A DNA stretch of 64,000 nucleotides from V1-33 sp039795165 (GCA_039795165.1 JBDKER010000001.1:1-64000), one strand, 5' to 3'. Positions 18,285-28,370 are shown, numbered from the stretch's first letter. A program made the numbers and translations. The notes: generated by a model not told the origin, from the letters alone.

Positions 18285-19607
18285 ATGCGGGGCATGGAAA
18301 AACAGACTAAAGCGCACACCGTGCACCCAAACGTGACGGCCACCAAAGAGACTGCCGGAATTCTGAATATCGGCAATTACATTGCTTTTTCATCGGTCGG
18401 ATTTTATGTGGTATTAATCTGCTCGCTCTCACTTGGGCTGTATGGTCGCGAGGTCACGATTGCACACCGGGTGGGTGTTATCGCCATAGCGCTTTTGGCT
18501 GCCGTATTGCATATAAAGAACTGGCAATCCCTGCAATGGTTGCTGGTGCTCTCTTTGTTCTTTGTACTCTACAGCCTTAGAATCATTCAAAACGACATGG
18601 ATTCTCTGCTTGTACAGAGAAGTGCATCGGAATATCTTATGTATCTATGGGGCACGACATTTCTTCCCTCAATAGGTGCTTGCGCGCTGGGTCTAAAGGG
18701 AAGAAACTCATCTGACCATGTTCTGAATGTCCTTGCATCTTTGGCAGTATTCAGTTCCCTATCTTTCTACTTCTACAGAGATCTGCTCTCTCTCTCCGGC
18801 GAATCGAGAGGGGTGCGTTCACAGAGTGAGTATGCTCTTACCATAAGTCCGTTGGCGCTCGGCTACCTTGGGGCAGCTAATGTTTTGGTTGGTCTTTGGG
18901 CAAGCGTCAATCTGAAGAGCAAAATCAAGAAAATAGTTTCCATTATCTGCGGGGCGGCTGGCCTCGCGCCTATTCTCTTGGGTGCATCTCGAGGTCCCAT
19001 TGTTGGCATGCTGATTGCGGGTGGGGCCTATACCGTTGCAAGTTTCGGTAGTGGCATAAGATCTCGTGAGTCGGGACTTCGGGCGCTGGCCTTCCTTGTC
19101 TGCTTCGGTGCTGCGGCAGTATTTGTGGCTGCCACCGAGAGTGCCGCGATCACCCGCCTGCTCTCTATGGGACAGGACTATCAGAGTGGTTCATCCGAAA
19201 TGGTCCGTGTTGAATTGTATGCCGAAGCATACAAAAAATTCGCAGATGCTCCCATCTTAGGAAGCCATATTGAACTGGAAAATGGAATGTACCCGCACAA
19301 TGTATTTCTTGAAGCATTGATGAGTTGCGGAACACTTGGGTTTCTATATATTGCAGTCTTCTTTCGTGCCACTGTCGCTGCTTGGCGATTGTTAGTCCAT
19401 CCGCAAATTGGATGGGTCTCGGTAATCTATTTTCTATTTCTTACGCTGAACATGGTTTCCGGGTCTATTTGGGGAGCCGACGCATTAACGATGACGGGAA
19501 TGTTTCTCATTGGCGCGGAAAAATCGCCAACGTCACGGCCGCGGGTTGCAAAGAGGAAATTTCGCAATGCTAATGTCATCCCGCACTCAATGGAAAACCC
19601 GTGTTAA
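18285..19607 (+). CDS. O-antigen polymerase/ligase-like membrane protein (Wzy)
   Basis: 440 aa from ATG 18285; ATG 18294 is an equally good start. About 10-12 hydrophobic helices are visible. The region LGASRGPIVGMLIA and the later PHNVFLEALMSCGTLGFLYI are the two conserved loops of Wzy_C-type proteins, the second containing the PHN motif. It most likely polymerises lipid-linked repeat units in the periplasm. GC is low (about 42% in 18541-18600), which is usual for horizontally exchanged wzy genes. It overlaps the following glycosyltransferase by 7 nt. A second Wzy_C-like gene lies at 46724, so one may act as polymerase and the other as ligase. Confidence 0.8.
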   Translation: MRGMEKQTKAHTVHPNVTATKETAGILNIGNYIAFSSVGFYVVLICSLSLGLYGREVTIAHRVGVIAIALLAAVLHIKNWQSLQWLLVLSLFFVLYSLRIIQNDMDSLLVQRSASEYLMYLWGTTFLPSIGACALGLKGRNSSDHVLNVLASLAVFSSLSFYFYRDLLSLSGESRGVRSQSEYALTISPLALGYLGAANVLVGLWASVNLKSKIKKIVSIICGAAGLAPILLGASRGPIVGMLIAGGAYTVASFGSGIRSRESGLRALAFLVCFGAAAVFVAATESAAITRLLSMGQDYQSGSSEMVRVELYAEAYKKFADAPILGSHIELENGMYPHNVFLEALMSCGTLGFLYIAVFFRATVAAWRLLVHPQIGWVSVIYFLFLTLNMVSGSIWGADALTMTGMFLIGAEKSPTSRPRVAKRKFRNANVIPHSMENPC

Positions 19608-20755
19608 AACTTGCAATCCAGCAGTTAGTCTTTCCGGTATATCGTGTGAATCTTCTGGCGGAACTTGCGCTTCGTGCGGAGACGTTGGTTCTGATTCATG
19701 ATCCAGACTCGCCTACGAAGCTTAAACGTATACAAAACCTCCCAGGAGTTTCGCTCAAAGATAATATCGTGGAACGACACACCCGGCACATATGGTTCAG
19801 AGGCTTTCTTATCGAGTGGAATCTACTTGGCACCGTACTTTCCGAAAGACCGGATGCACTCATCTTGCAGGGTTCCATTCAGTATCTTACTTCTTGGCTG
19901 ACCATGATTGTGTGCCGCATGCGTCGCATTCGTGTGTATCTGTGGACTCACGGGGCACTCGGGTCAGAGAATAGACTAAAGATCACCTTGCGAAGAGCTA
20001 TGATGAAGCTTGCTGATGGGGTTATGCTGTATGGACAACACGCTCGCGAAATCCTGGTGACAAATGGTGTACCGCCCGCGAAACTGCACGTTATCTATAA
20101 TTCCCTGGGAGCGCCACCCTCCTGGGAGAGTCTCAGGGTATCTCTTGAGCCGGATCTGGTCCTCAGGGCAAAGTTGTTCCCCCACGCAGTCGGCCTTCCC
20201 ATTGTCGTTTTCATTGGAAGGCTTCAGCAGGAAAAACGGCTGGACTTGGTGCTGCATTGTCTCCAGCGTTCGCTGCTGATGGGAAAACCATTTAATTTCC
20301 TCTGTGTCGGCGGCGGACCGGAACTCGCTAGTCTGCGTAATTTGGTGAATCATCACGAGATTGCAGACCACGTAAAGTTTTATGGTGAGACCTATGATGA
20401 AGGCGAAATAAGGCAGTTGCTGCTTCAGGCTGAGGTTTGTGTATCGCCCGGCAGTGTCGGGCTCACCGCGATTCATGCACTGGGATGCGGGGTGCCTGTG
20501 ATAACGCATGACAGTTTCAATACTCAAGGTCCTGAGTTCGAGGCCATTATCCCGGGAACTACCGGTGACTTCTACCGTATGGGTGATCTGGGTGCACTGC
20601 TCGATGCCATAATGAAATGGACAAACCGTGGACCAAACCGCATGCAGACAGCGGAGGCCTGCTGGCGTGTGGTCGCCGAGAACTACTCGCCGGATGTTCA
20701 AGCGGAGCGAATGATGAGGGTGATGCAGAATGGTAGGTTCATACCACGCCGATGA
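19601..20755 (+). CDS. GT4-family glycosyltransferase
   Basis: 384 aa from a GTG that overlaps the end of the polymerase gene. GT-B fold: an acceptor half to about 190, then PIVVFIGRLQQEKRLDLVLH and the nucleotide-sugar half with FLCVGGGPELASL. The donor-site region CVSPGSVGLTAIHALGCGVP has the shape of the E-x7-E loop but carries Gly in place of the first Glu. It probably adds one sugar of the repeat unit on the cytoplasmic face; donor and acceptor cannot be told. The lower GC content matches its neighbours. Confidence 0.85.
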   Translation: MLKLAIQQLVFPVYRVNLLAELALRAETLVLIHDPDSPTKLKRIQNLPGVSLKDNIVERHTRHIWFRGFLIEWNLLGTVLSERPDALILQGSIQYLTSWLTMIVCRMRRIRVYLWTHGALGSENRLKITLRRAMMKLADGVMLYGQHAREILVTNGVPPAKLHVIYNSLGAPPSWESLRVSLEPDLVLRAKLFPHAVGLPIVVFIGRLQQEKRLDLVLHCLQRSLLMGKPFNFLCVGGGPELASLRNLVNHHEIADHVKFYGETYDEGEIRQLLLQAEVCVSPGSVGLTAIHALGCGVPVITHDSFNTQGPEFEAIIPGTTGDFYRMGDLGALLDAIMKWTNRGPNRMQTAEACWRVVAENYSPDVQAERMMRVMQNGRFIPRR

Positions 20756-20850
20756 AAGCTGAGACAGCACGGCTGTGATCATGTTCTTAGTAGGTCTGGG
20801 GTCTCGAACCTAGGAATCTCAAACCGCCATACAAATTTGCTGCTAATTTA

Positions 20851-22011
20851 ATGCGCATTCTTCACGTTGTGTTCAGTCTTGTTCCGGGGGAATACTGGGG
20901 TGGGATCTCTAAGCTTGTATACGAGCTTGGCGTAGCGCAGGCTGCGGAGGGTCATGATGTAACGATTTACACGACGGATCTGTTGGAGGGAAAGCGGATC
21001 CTGCCAAGGCATGGAGAGATTCGCGAAGGGCTTCGCATTGAGTACTTCCGCGGTGTGCGGTTTCCCCGATTTGGCTCACCGGACATGAAGCGAGCCATGC
21101 TCGCTAACCGAGGAAACTTCGATGTTGTGCACAGCCATAACAACTTCTTGTCGTTTAATGTCTATGTGCGTGAGGTTTTTGGTGGCAGGGTTTCTGTGTT
21201 TTACCAGGCGCATGGAAGTCTCGATCCTGTGGTCGTGAACAAAGGATTAATGAAAAGTCTTAAGAAGAGGCTTTATATCCATTCGGTCGAATTTCGGAAC
21301 TTGAGTGTGGCCGCTGGCATGTTCGCCTCGACGGAAGTAGAGGAGTCTCAATTGAGGCAACTTGGTGTCACGTGCCCGATCAAAGTACTGGGAAATGGAA
21401 TCAACGAAGTCAGAGTCAGCGGACCGGCTGCCATTGAGTTTCGGAGGAGATTTGGCATCAGGGAGTCGAGACTGATTGTCTACGTGGGCCGAATTCATTG
21501 GAAGAAGGGCATCGACAGGCTTCTGCGGGCGTTCCAGATTTTCGCCCGGCAGCACGCTGACGTTGGCTTGGTGATCGGTGGCGTGCTTTCCCAGCACGGT
21601 AGCTATGGAGCCACTTTGCAGGCTCTCGCCAAGGATCTCCAGATCGAGAATCGGGTGTACTGGCCGGGGTTCGTCGACGAGGAACTGAAGACCGGTATCT
21701 TTGCTGCGGCGTCCCTTTTCAGTCACGTTTCTGATAGTGAGGGTATGGCCATGGCTGTCCTAGAGGCTATGTCTGCTGGGTTGCCGACCATCGTCGGCAC
21801 GGGCTGCTATATGCACGAGGCCGCGATAGCTGGGGCGGTCTTTGAGATTGAACCTACCGTGGAATCTCTCGCGGATGCACTTGAGCGTTTGACTGCAGAG
21901 AAGGACCTCGCAGATCGGATTGGCGCTCGTGCGAAGGAGTATACGCTACAGTGCCATTCGTGGAGAGACATTGGAAGGAGTGCTGTTGAATTCTACACCA
22001 AGCAGATTTAA
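20851..22011 (+). CDS. GT4-family glycosyltransferase
   Basis: 386 aa from ATG, preceded by an AT-rich stretch with AATTTGC at 20834-20840. The N-terminal MRILHVVFSLVPGEYWGGIS carries the glycine-rich acceptor loop. The C-terminal half holds IVYVGRIHWKKGIDRLLRAF and the donor-binding SHVSDSEGMAMAVLEAMSAG, where E-x7-E is intact. A retaining GT4 enzyme for polysaccharide assembly is therefore well supported; the sugar is unknown. It is separated by 95 nt from the previous GT and by only 9 nt from the FkbM gene. Confidence 0.9.
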   Translation: MRILHVVFSLVPGEYWGGISKLVYELGVAQAAEGHDVTIYTTDLLEGKRILPRHGEIREGLRIEYFRGVRFPRFGSPDMKRAMLANRGNFDVVHSHNNFLSFNVYVREVFGGRVSVFYQAHGSLDPVVVNKGLMKSLKKRLYIHSVEFRNLSVAAGMFASTEVEESQLRQLGVTCPIKVLGNGINEVRVSGPAAIEFRRRFGIRESRLIVYVGRIHWKKGIDRLLRAFQIFARQHADVGLVIGGVLSQHGSYGATLQALAKDLQIENRVYWPGFVDEELKTGIFAAASLFSHVSDSEGMAMAVLEAMSAGLPTIVGTGCYMHEAAIAGAVFEIEPTVESLADALERLTAEKDLADRIGARAKEYTLQCHSWRDIGRSAVEFYTKQI

Positions 22012-22020
22012 GCTTATCTT

Positions 22021-22731
22021 ATGAGAAAACTGTACCGTCGGCTTCGACTGCGGATCAAAGCACTGCTTGGGAGAGATGTGTGGCTGCCGGTGGAGCGGAA
22101 ACTTCCAATCGAGCATCACGGGAGTGAGAGCTGTGGATGGCCAGTGCTTGCGGATTCTCTGAACGCAGCAAGTATCATATACTCCTTTGGTGTGGGAGAG
22201 GATGCGAGCTTCGATGTTTCGTTAATAAGAAAATACGGCTGTCGAGTGCTCGCATTCGACCCAACCCCGAAATCTCTCGACTATGTGCGGCGGACTATTG
22301 GCGACCCGCTTTTTATTATTCACCCTACGGCTCTTGCTGATCATGTCGGTACATTGGAGTTGTTTCTCCCCACGAATGCGGAACATGTTTCTGCTTCGCT
22401 GGAGATGACTGACCGCACCAAAGGGGCTTCGTTTTTGGCTGAGTGCGCGACACTTGGGGAAATCATGTGCCGCAACGGCCACGATCACATAGATGTTCTC
22501 AAGGTGGACATCGAAGGTGCTGAGTACAGCGCGTTTGGGGCTGGTGAGGGTCTCGACAACCTGCGGCGCACTCATCAGTTGCTTATTGAGTTCCATCATT
22601 GGATGGAGCCATTTAGTGTACGTGATACGCTGGGACTCTGTGAACGGCTCAAGGCAATCGGCTTCAGGGTGGCTTGGACTTCCCCACTTGGTCACGAGGT
22701 GCTTTTTGTGAACAGCAACTGGAAGCAGTGA
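22021..22731 (+). CDS. FkbM-family methyltransferase
   Basis: 236 aa. A SAM-binding fold is seen with YSFGVGEDASFDVSLI (motif I), VLAFDPTP (end of beta 2) and the FkbM hallmark HIDVLKVDIEGAEYSAF near 155-172. FkbM enzymes O-methylate sugars or other hydroxyl groups; here a methyl group on the repeat unit is likely. It follows the GT4 gene by 9 nt and probably shares its transcript. The length is typical. Confidence 0.85.
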   Translation: MRKLYRRLRLRIKALLGRDVWLPVERKLPIEHHGSESCGWPVLADSLNAASIIYSFGVGEDASFDVSLIRKYGCRVLAFDPTPKSLDYVRRTIGDPLFIIHPTALADHVGTLELFLPTNAEHVSASLEMTDRTKGASFLAECATLGEIMCRNGHDHIDVLKVDIEGAEYSAFGAGEGLDNLRRTHQLLIEFHHWMEPFSVRDTLGLCERLKAIGFRVAWTSPLGHEVLFVNSNWKQ

Positions 22732-23067
22732 CGTCAGGTGGCCCACGGCGCTGGTTCGTCTTTTGGATGTTTCCATTTGACAACAGGTTGAGAGATTAGA
22801 CTTGCAGCTATTCTAGGCAAAGGCGGTTGGCATTGGGGCGCACCGGGGTTCTCCCCACACGGTGACCATAGCTGCTCCTTCCCGTTTTCCGCACCTATGC
22901 CGCCGGTGCATTCGTCTGATTCCTGGAAAGACGTACTGCTCCAGTGCCCGTAGTACAGGAACCTTTCGAGGCGTTCCGGATTAGGTGGGTCTCTTGCATC
23001 AGGGCGGCACGGGCATCCGGTTTAGCTTCAATAATTTGCGTCTAGCTGGTGAAATAATCAAAATACT
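22732..23067. other. 336-nt gap without a gene
   Basis: No frame here looks coding, and I see no tRNA, terminator with a T-run or transposon end. The last 40 nt before asnB are AT-rich and include AATTTGC (23033-23039), so a promoter for asnB is likely here. Confidence 0.4.
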
Positions 23068-24963
23068 ATGTGTGGAATCGCAGGATACATTGGAATGGCT
23101 TACTCTGGGGATCTGGAAGCCATGAGAAAAGCCGTGGCCCATCGGGGACCTGACGCCCACGGTGTTTGGCAGTCGGAGGGCATGCATGTGGGCTTGGCCC
23201 ACACTCGTCTCGCGATCCGTGATCTGTCGCCGCGGGGCAGTCAACCGATGTGGGATGCTGGGGGGCAGTGTGTCATCGTCTTTAATGGCGAGATCTATAA
23301 TTATGAGGAGTTGGCTGAGAGGGTGCGGAGGGCCGGTGTGGTGCTGCGGGGTTCGTCGGACACAGAGGTTCTGATCAATCTGTATGCCTTGCATGGTCGG
23401 AGTGTTTTCGCATGGCTCAATGGAATCTTCTCCATTGCCATATGGGATACTCGAGATCGCTCGCTCGTTTTGGCGCGTGATGGTTTGGGAGTGAAGCCGC
23501 TTTACTGGAGTCGTACGCAGTTCGGTCTGGTGTTTGCAAGTGAACTCAAGGCGCTTTCAAGGCTGCCGGGAGTTGACCGTTCTCTCGATCATCGGGGCAT
23601 GATCTCCTACATCAGCTTGTGTTATGCTCCTGGGCCACTTACACCCATGCAGGGGATCAGAAAGTGGACTCCGGGAACAATGATGCGTTTCTCTGAGACT
23701 GCAGACGCTCTCGAGGAATGGACCTTTTACCGGAAACCCATTGGTGGCCCTAAGTCCGCCTTGGAGACCCGGGAATTGGGTTTATGCCTTCTCGGGAAAC
23801 TGGATGATGCGGTGAGTCGACAGATGGTGGCGGACGTTCCTGTAGGCTGTTTTCTTTCCGGTGGGCTTGATTCGACCGCCATTGTTTCTGCTGCGCGTCG
23901 GCTTCACCCGGAGGAGCCGTTGCCTTGCTATACGATTCGGTGCGCGGGAACTGACGGTTCCTCGGACGGGTTTGTCGAGGATCTCCCGTATGCGCGCGAG
24001 GCTGCTGCAATGTTCGGATGTGAATTGCGCGAAGTCGAGATCAAAGAGGATGATCTGTGCAGGATTGATGAGATGGTTTGGATGCTGGATGAGCCTCAGC
24101 CTGATCCTGCTGCGTTGAATGCTCTGTTTATCTGTCGCCAGGCTCGTGCCCATGGAATCAAGGTTCTGTTGTCTGGTGCTGGTGGCGATGATATTTTCAG
24201 CGGTTACCGTCGGCACACGGCGATTCAGTCTGACTATGTCTGGGATTGGCTTCCTCGTTTCATGCGGCAGTCGATCGCGCGGGGAGCTTCTCACCTGCCC
24301 GTGGGGACACCTCTCTACCGGCGGCTGCGTAAGCTTCTTGGAGTGGCTGCGCTCAATCGAAACGAGAGACTGGCTTCTTATTTTCTCTGGCTGGCAGACT
24401 CGGACCTTGGTGGTCTTCTATCGGATGATACGGTCCGCGCTCTTGGCGGTTTCGCGGCGGCCGACACCTTGGCGCAGACCGCTGACGGTGCTGGAGAAGG
24501 GCTTTCGCCACTCGAACGAATGCTCTTTCTTGAGCAATCATACTTTCTTACTGATCATAACCTCAATTATACGGATAAGATGAGCATGGCCGTTGGTGTG
24601 GAGGTCCGGGTTCCTTTTCTGGATCCGGAGCTGATGGACTTTGCCCGCACGATTCCTGATCGCTTTAAAGTCAAAGGTGGAGTTCCAAAATGGATTTTTA
24701 AGGAAGCGATGTGTTCGCGCGTCCCGAGAAGTTTTGCGTTCCGAAAGAAGAGTGGTTTCGGTGCACCGCTGCGGCGCTGGATTCATGGGGCTCTTGCGGA
24801 GCGGTTCGAGGAATACATCAATTCCCAGAGAATACTCGATCAGGGATTGTTTGACCGCACCGGGCTTCAGGAAATACTGAGAAGGGATCAGCGCCGGGAG
24901 GTTGATGCTGCCTACCCACTCTTTGCAGTTCTTGCAATTGATTCATGGATTCGGCAGTTCTAA
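23068..24963 (+). CDS. asnB: Asparagine synthase (glutamine-hydrolysing) type amidotransferase
   Basis: 631 aa. The mature N terminus MCGIAGYIG carries the Cys2 nucleophile of class II glutaminases. The synthetase domain has the pyrophosphate loop GCFLSGGLDSTAIVSA near 260-275 and LLSGAGGDDIFSGYRRH further on. In exopolysaccharide loci such enzymes usually amidate a uronic acid or another carboxyl group instead of making free asparagine, and a PEP-CTERM/XrtA-associated subgroup is known. Both domains look complete. It has its own AT-rich leader and ends the low-GC block. GC content and codon use are intermediate between the block and the following genes. Confidence 0.93.
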   Translation: MCGIAGYIGMAYSGDLEAMRKAVAHRGPDAHGVWQSEGMHVGLAHTRLAIRDLSPRGSQPMWDAGGQCVIVFNGEIYNYEELAERVRRAGVVLRGSSDTEVLINLYALHGRSVFAWLNGIFSIAIWDTRDRSLVLARDGLGVKPLYWSRTQFGLVFASELKALSRLPGVDRSLDHRGMISYISLCYAPGPLTPMQGIRKWTPGTMMRFSETADALEEWTFYRKPIGGPKSALETRELGLCLLGKLDDAVSRQMVADVPVGCFLSGGLDSTAIVSAARRLHPEEPLPCYTIRCAGTDGSSDGFVEDLPYAREAAAMFGCELREVEIKEDDLCRIDEMVWMLDEPQPDPAALNALFICRQARAHGIKVLLSGAGGDDIFSGYRRHTAIQSDYVWDWLPRFMRQSIARGASHLPVGTPLYRRLRKLLGVAALNRNERLASYFLWLADSDLGGLLSDDTVRALGGFAAADTLAQTADGAGEGLSPLERMLFLEQSYFLTDHNLNYTDKMSMAVGVEVRVPFLDPELMDFARTIPDRFKVKGGVPKWIFKEAMCSRVPRSFAFRKKSGFGAPLRRWIHGALAERFEEYINSQRILDQGLFDRTGLQEILRRDQRREVDAAYPLFAVLAIDSWIRQF

Positions 24964-25037
24964 AAACTGATGAATTCAGATAGTGGTGAGGTTTTGTTAC
25001 ACGCATACGGAAATGGATGACATAGAGTCCTGAGATC

Positions 25038-27110
25038 ATGCAGCAACTACTACAATATTTGGGCAGTGGGGAGACGCGTTTGGAGGAGGTACCGGCTCCG
25101 GTTGGGCGTGGTGGGGTGGTGGTGGTGCGGGCGGTGAGGAGTTTGGTATCGGCTGGGACGGAGCGGATGCTGGTGGATTTTGGGAGGTCTGGGTGGTTGG
25201 GGAAGGCGCGGCAGCAGCCGGAGAAGGTGCGGGAGGTGGTGAGGAAGGTGCGGGTGAACGGGTTGGGGGCGACTTGGGCGGCGGTGCGGAGCAAGCTGGC
25301 GCAGCCGATTGGCCTGGGGTACTGCCACGTGGGGGTGGTGGCTGGTACTGGTGGTGAGTTCCGGGAGGGGGAGAGGGTGGTTTGCAATGGGTCGCATGCG
25401 GAGGTGGTGGCGGTGAGTGAGCGGTTGTGTGCGAGGGTGCCGGAGGGGGTAGCGGATGAGGATGCGGCGTTTACTCCGCTGGCGGCGATTGCGTTGGAGG
25501 GGATTGATCTTCTTGGGGTGGGGCGTGGGGATCGGGTGGTGGTGATGGGTTTGGGATTGATTGGGCAGCTGGCGGTGCGGCTGCTGGTTGGGCGTGGTTG
25601 TGAGGTGATGGGGTGGGATCCATCCGGGGAGCGGCGGGAGATGGCGCGACTTGTTGGAGCGGTGATTCCGGAAGGCGTGGATTTGGTGGGTGCGGTTCAT
25701 GGGTGGACGGATGGACAGGGAGCGGCCGGTGTATTGATTACGGCGAGTACGGCGTCGCACGAGCCAGTGAGTCAGGCGGCGCGGGGTTGCGGTCGGCGTG
25801 GCAAGGTGGTGCTGGTGGGGGTGGTGGGTTTGCTGCTGAACCGGGCTGATTTTTACCGGCGGGAGGTGGCGTTTCAGGTATCCTGTTCGTATGGGGAGCG
25901 GACGCATGTGGGGCCGGGTTCGGTGCGGGCAAATTTTGAGACCGTGCTAGGGGAGATGGCGGCTGGGCGGCTGAAGGTCGACGATCTGGTGACGGCGCGG
26001 TATGCGTTTTCGGAGGCTCCGGCGGCCTACGATCGTCTGACGCGTGACAAGTCTGCGCTGGGACTGGTGCTGGAGTATGGACGTGGGCTGGGAGAGATTG
26101 GGGGGGCGGAACTTCGTTTGGGAGAACCTGAGGGGCATGGTCCGCTGGTGGCACTGGTGGGGGCCGGGAATTTCGGGGTGCGTTCGCTGCTGCCTGCGAT
26201 GATGGGATTGGATCCCCGACCACGTCTGGAGGTGGTGGTTTCCAATCAGGGATACCATGCGATGCTGGCGGCCCGCCAGTTTGGCGGCGGGCGAGCGGTC
26301 ACGGATCCTGGGGCTGAGTTTGCGGCGGGGTCGGTATTTCTCTGTACTCGTCACGATGGGCACGCGCGGGAGGCCTTGCGGTATCTTCGGGCCGGGAAGT
26401 CCGTGTGGGTGGAAAAGCCGCTGGCCTTGTTGTCAGCGGATGTGGATGCTGTGGTGGGGGCGGCGCGGGAGTCGGGGAAGTGTCTGATGGTTGGATTCAA
26501 CCGTCGGTTTGCGCCGGCTGCGGTGGCTTTGAGGCGGGCGGTGGCTGGGCGCGGTGGGAAGAAGCGTTTCCGGGCGGACATCAATGCCGGTCGACTCGAT
26601 CCGGACCATTGGACCCTCGATCCGGCGGTAGGGGGTGGTCGGATTGTCGGGGAAGCCTGTCATTGGGTTGATCTGGCCAGATACCTTGTGGGGAGTCCGC
26701 TTGTGTCCGTGCGCTGCGAGCGGCGGGATCGGGATGGTCAGGACGGTGGCTGCTTTACGCTTCGGTTTGCAGATGGATCCGAGGCCGTCATTGATTACCG
26801 GACCGATCTTCCGGCGACGGTGGCGAAGGAATCCATTGAACTGAGCGGCGAAGGATGGCGTGGGGAGATCGCGAACTGGGCGAGACTGCGGACAGAGGGA
26901 TTGGGGGGAGTCGCCTGGGGCAGCCGTTGGTCGAAGGCTCCGAGGAAGGGCCATCCCGAGGCGATCAGTGCCTTTCTGGCAGCTTCCGGGGGGCAGGGTC
27001 CGGTGCCGATTCCTCTGGAGGAAATCGCCGAGGTTTCTCACGTGGCCATTGTCATGCAGGGCATGAGAGAGGGTGATTGCCGCGAATTGACATGCGGGAG
27101 CGATCCATAG
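25038..27110 (+). CDS. Bi-domain oxidoreductase: zinc-type dehydrogenase fused to Gfo/Idh/MocA
   Basis: 690 aa. Residues 1-350 form an MDR/alcohol-dehydrogenase-like domain with VSAGTERMLVDFGRSGWLGK and a dinucleotide site VVVMGLGLIGQLAVRLL. Residues about 375-690 form a Gfo/Idh/MocA domain with VALVGAGNFGVRSLLPA and the EKP-containing SVWVEKPLALL. This fusion is common in polysaccharide loci, usually beside a heparinase II/III-type gene, as here (29548). It probably oxidises or epimerises a sugar nucleotide. The 5' part has extreme G excess on the coding strand (30 G and 6 C in 25141-25200), unlike the C-rich gmd region. Confidence 0.9.
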   Translation: MQQLLQYLGSGETRLEEVPAPVGRGGVVVVRAVRSLVSAGTERMLVDFGRSGWLGKARQQPEKVREVVRKVRVNGLGATWAAVRSKLAQPIGLGYCHVGVVAGTGGEFREGERVVCNGSHAEVVAVSERLCARVPEGVADEDAAFTPLAAIALEGIDLLGVGRGDRVVVMGLGLIGQLAVRLLVGRGCEVMGWDPSGERREMARLVGAVIPEGVDLVGAVHGWTDGQGAAGVLITASTASHEPVSQAARGCGRRGKVVLVGVVGLLLNRADFYRREVAFQVSCSYGERTHVGPGSVRANFETVLGEMAAGRLKVDDLVTARYAFSEAPAAYDRLTRDKSALGLVLEYGRGLGEIGGAELRLGEPEGHGPLVALVGAGNFGVRSLLPAMMGLDPRPRLEVVVSNQGYHAMLAARQFGGGRAVTDPGAEFAAGSVFLCTRHDGHAREALRYLRAGKSVWVEKPLALLSADVDAVVGAARESGKCLMVGFNRRFAPAAVALRRAVAGRGGKKRFRADINAGRLDPDHWTLDPAVGGGRIVGEACHWVDLARYLVGSPLVSVRCERRDRDGQDGGCFTLRFADGSEAVIDYRTDLPATVAKESIELSGEGWRGEIANWARLRTEGLGGVAWGSRWSKAPRKGHPEAISAFLAASGGQGPVPIPLEEIAEVSHVAIVMQGMREGDCRELTCGSDP

Positions 27111-27141
27111 AGTTTCTGAAGATTCCGCAGGCTTTTCCGGT

Positions 27142-28224
27142 TTGGACAAATCAGCAGTGATCGAGTTAGGCGCGGCTTTGCCTTACTGTTCCGGGCAGGT
27201 GCTTCCGGTGCTGCAGAGTGTGGTTGCGCAATTGGCGGGCACGCTCCGGGTGGTGTATTGGGAACCGGTCCCGGAGTTCCGCGGTCGGCAGGGATGGATT
27301 GCGCCGGATGGCTCCGAGCGGTTGGCTCGATGGACACTGTGTGGAGGATGCCCCGAGCGTCGCTGGCTGAGGGAATCCTCCGTTTTCTTTTTCTACGGAT
27401 TCTTCCATCCGGCCCCGGCCATGACGTGGCTCATGCTGAGGGCATTGCGGACGGGGCGGCCAGTCATGGTGCTTTCAGAAGGATTGCGTGAGCGTCATAT
27501 GACAATGCCGCGGAGGTTTCTCATGCGGCTGCTGAGCCGATATCCTCAGGGCAAACTTCTCGCTGTCGGGCACGGAGCCGCCGACGATTTCCGGCGCTTG
27601 GGGCTCCGCTGGTCAGCGGAACCTTTCGGGTTCTGCGAAGAACCTCTGCCATCGGCTGTGCGGTCCCTGGGAGGGGCCGAATTCCGGTTGGTGAGCGTCG
27701 GGCAACTGATTCCCCGCAAGCAGCAAGGGAAACTGATGGATTGGCTAGCGGGGAAGGTCTGGCCTGTACCGATGGTTCTGCGGGTTTGCGGGGATGGTCC
27801 TGAGCGGGAGCGACTCGAGCGGCAGGCGGAACGTCTGCGGCGGCCCGGTTTTACGATTGAATTCATGGGTCACCTTGGGCGGAAGGAACTCGCCGAGACG
27901 CTGGCATGGGCCGATGTCTGTGTGCACCCGGCTGATTATGAAGGGTGGGGAGTGTCCCTCCAGCAGGCCGCTGAAGCGGGGCTTCCCCTTGTCATCAGCC
28001 CGGGAGTCCGTTCCGGTCACGGCATTCTTGTGAAGGATCAATGGAATGGATACGTCGTGGATAGCGCCGACGACTTGGCCACAGCCGTGACGACGCTCAT
28101 CCGTGATCCGGGGCTTCGCAATCTCATGGGGATACGCTCTCTTGAAATGGCAGCACCGTGGAGACTGGACGCGGCCGCCGCTCGGCTTGCTGGAATGCTG
28201 CAGTCATTGTCTTCAGTTGATTGA
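27142..28224 (+). CDS. Glycosyltransferase, GT4-like
   Basis: About 360 aa. The frame opens at TTG 27142, and GTG 27157 is an alternative start; neither has a clear Shine-Dalgarno. The C-terminal half shows FRLVSVGQLIPRKQQGKLMD, VCGDGPERERLERQAERL and VCVHPADYEGWGVSLQQAAE, the donor-site E-x7-Q/E region of GT-B enzymes. The N-terminal half is short and less typical. It likely adds a sugar during repeat-unit assembly and sits between the bi-domain oxidoreductase and WecB. Confidence 0.82.
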   Translation: MDKSAVIELGAALPYCSGQVLPVLQSVVAQLAGTLRVVYWEPVPEFRGRQGWIAPDGSERLARWTLCGGCPERRWLRESSVFFFYGFFHPAPAMTWLMLRALRTGRPVMVLSEGLRERHMTMPRRFLMRLLSRYPQGKLLAVGHGAADDFRRLGLRWSAEPFGFCEEPLPSAVRSLGGAEFRLVSVGQLIPRKQQGKLMDWLAGKVWPVPMVLRVCGDGPERERLERQAERLRRPGFTIEFMGHLGRKELAETLAWADVCVHPADYEGWGVSLQQAAEAGLPLVISPGVRSGHGILVKDQWNGYVVDSADDLATAVTTLIRDPGLRNLMGIRSLEMAAPWRLDAAAARLAGMLQSLSSVD

Positions 28225-28326
28225 TGAGAACCTGCCGATCAACAGATAACGCAGCTGATCCGGATTCCGCACGGTATGGAAGAGTAGCCGAACCGTCGAA
28301 CGGGTAGGGGGCCTCGCCGGGCAGCA

Positions 28327-28370
28327 GCTTTTTTCCAAAAGGATCGGTCGCGCCGCAGTCGTCAGCCCCA
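28327..28370 (+). repeat. Dispersed intergenic repeat, possible degenerate copy
   Basis: A T-run (TTTTTTCC) followed by GCGCCGCAGTCG aligns with the repeat at 52364-52409 at about 27 of 41 positions. The GC-rich lead-in (GGGGGCCTCGCCGGGC) also resembles the other copies. Membership is uncertain. Confidence 0.3.
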
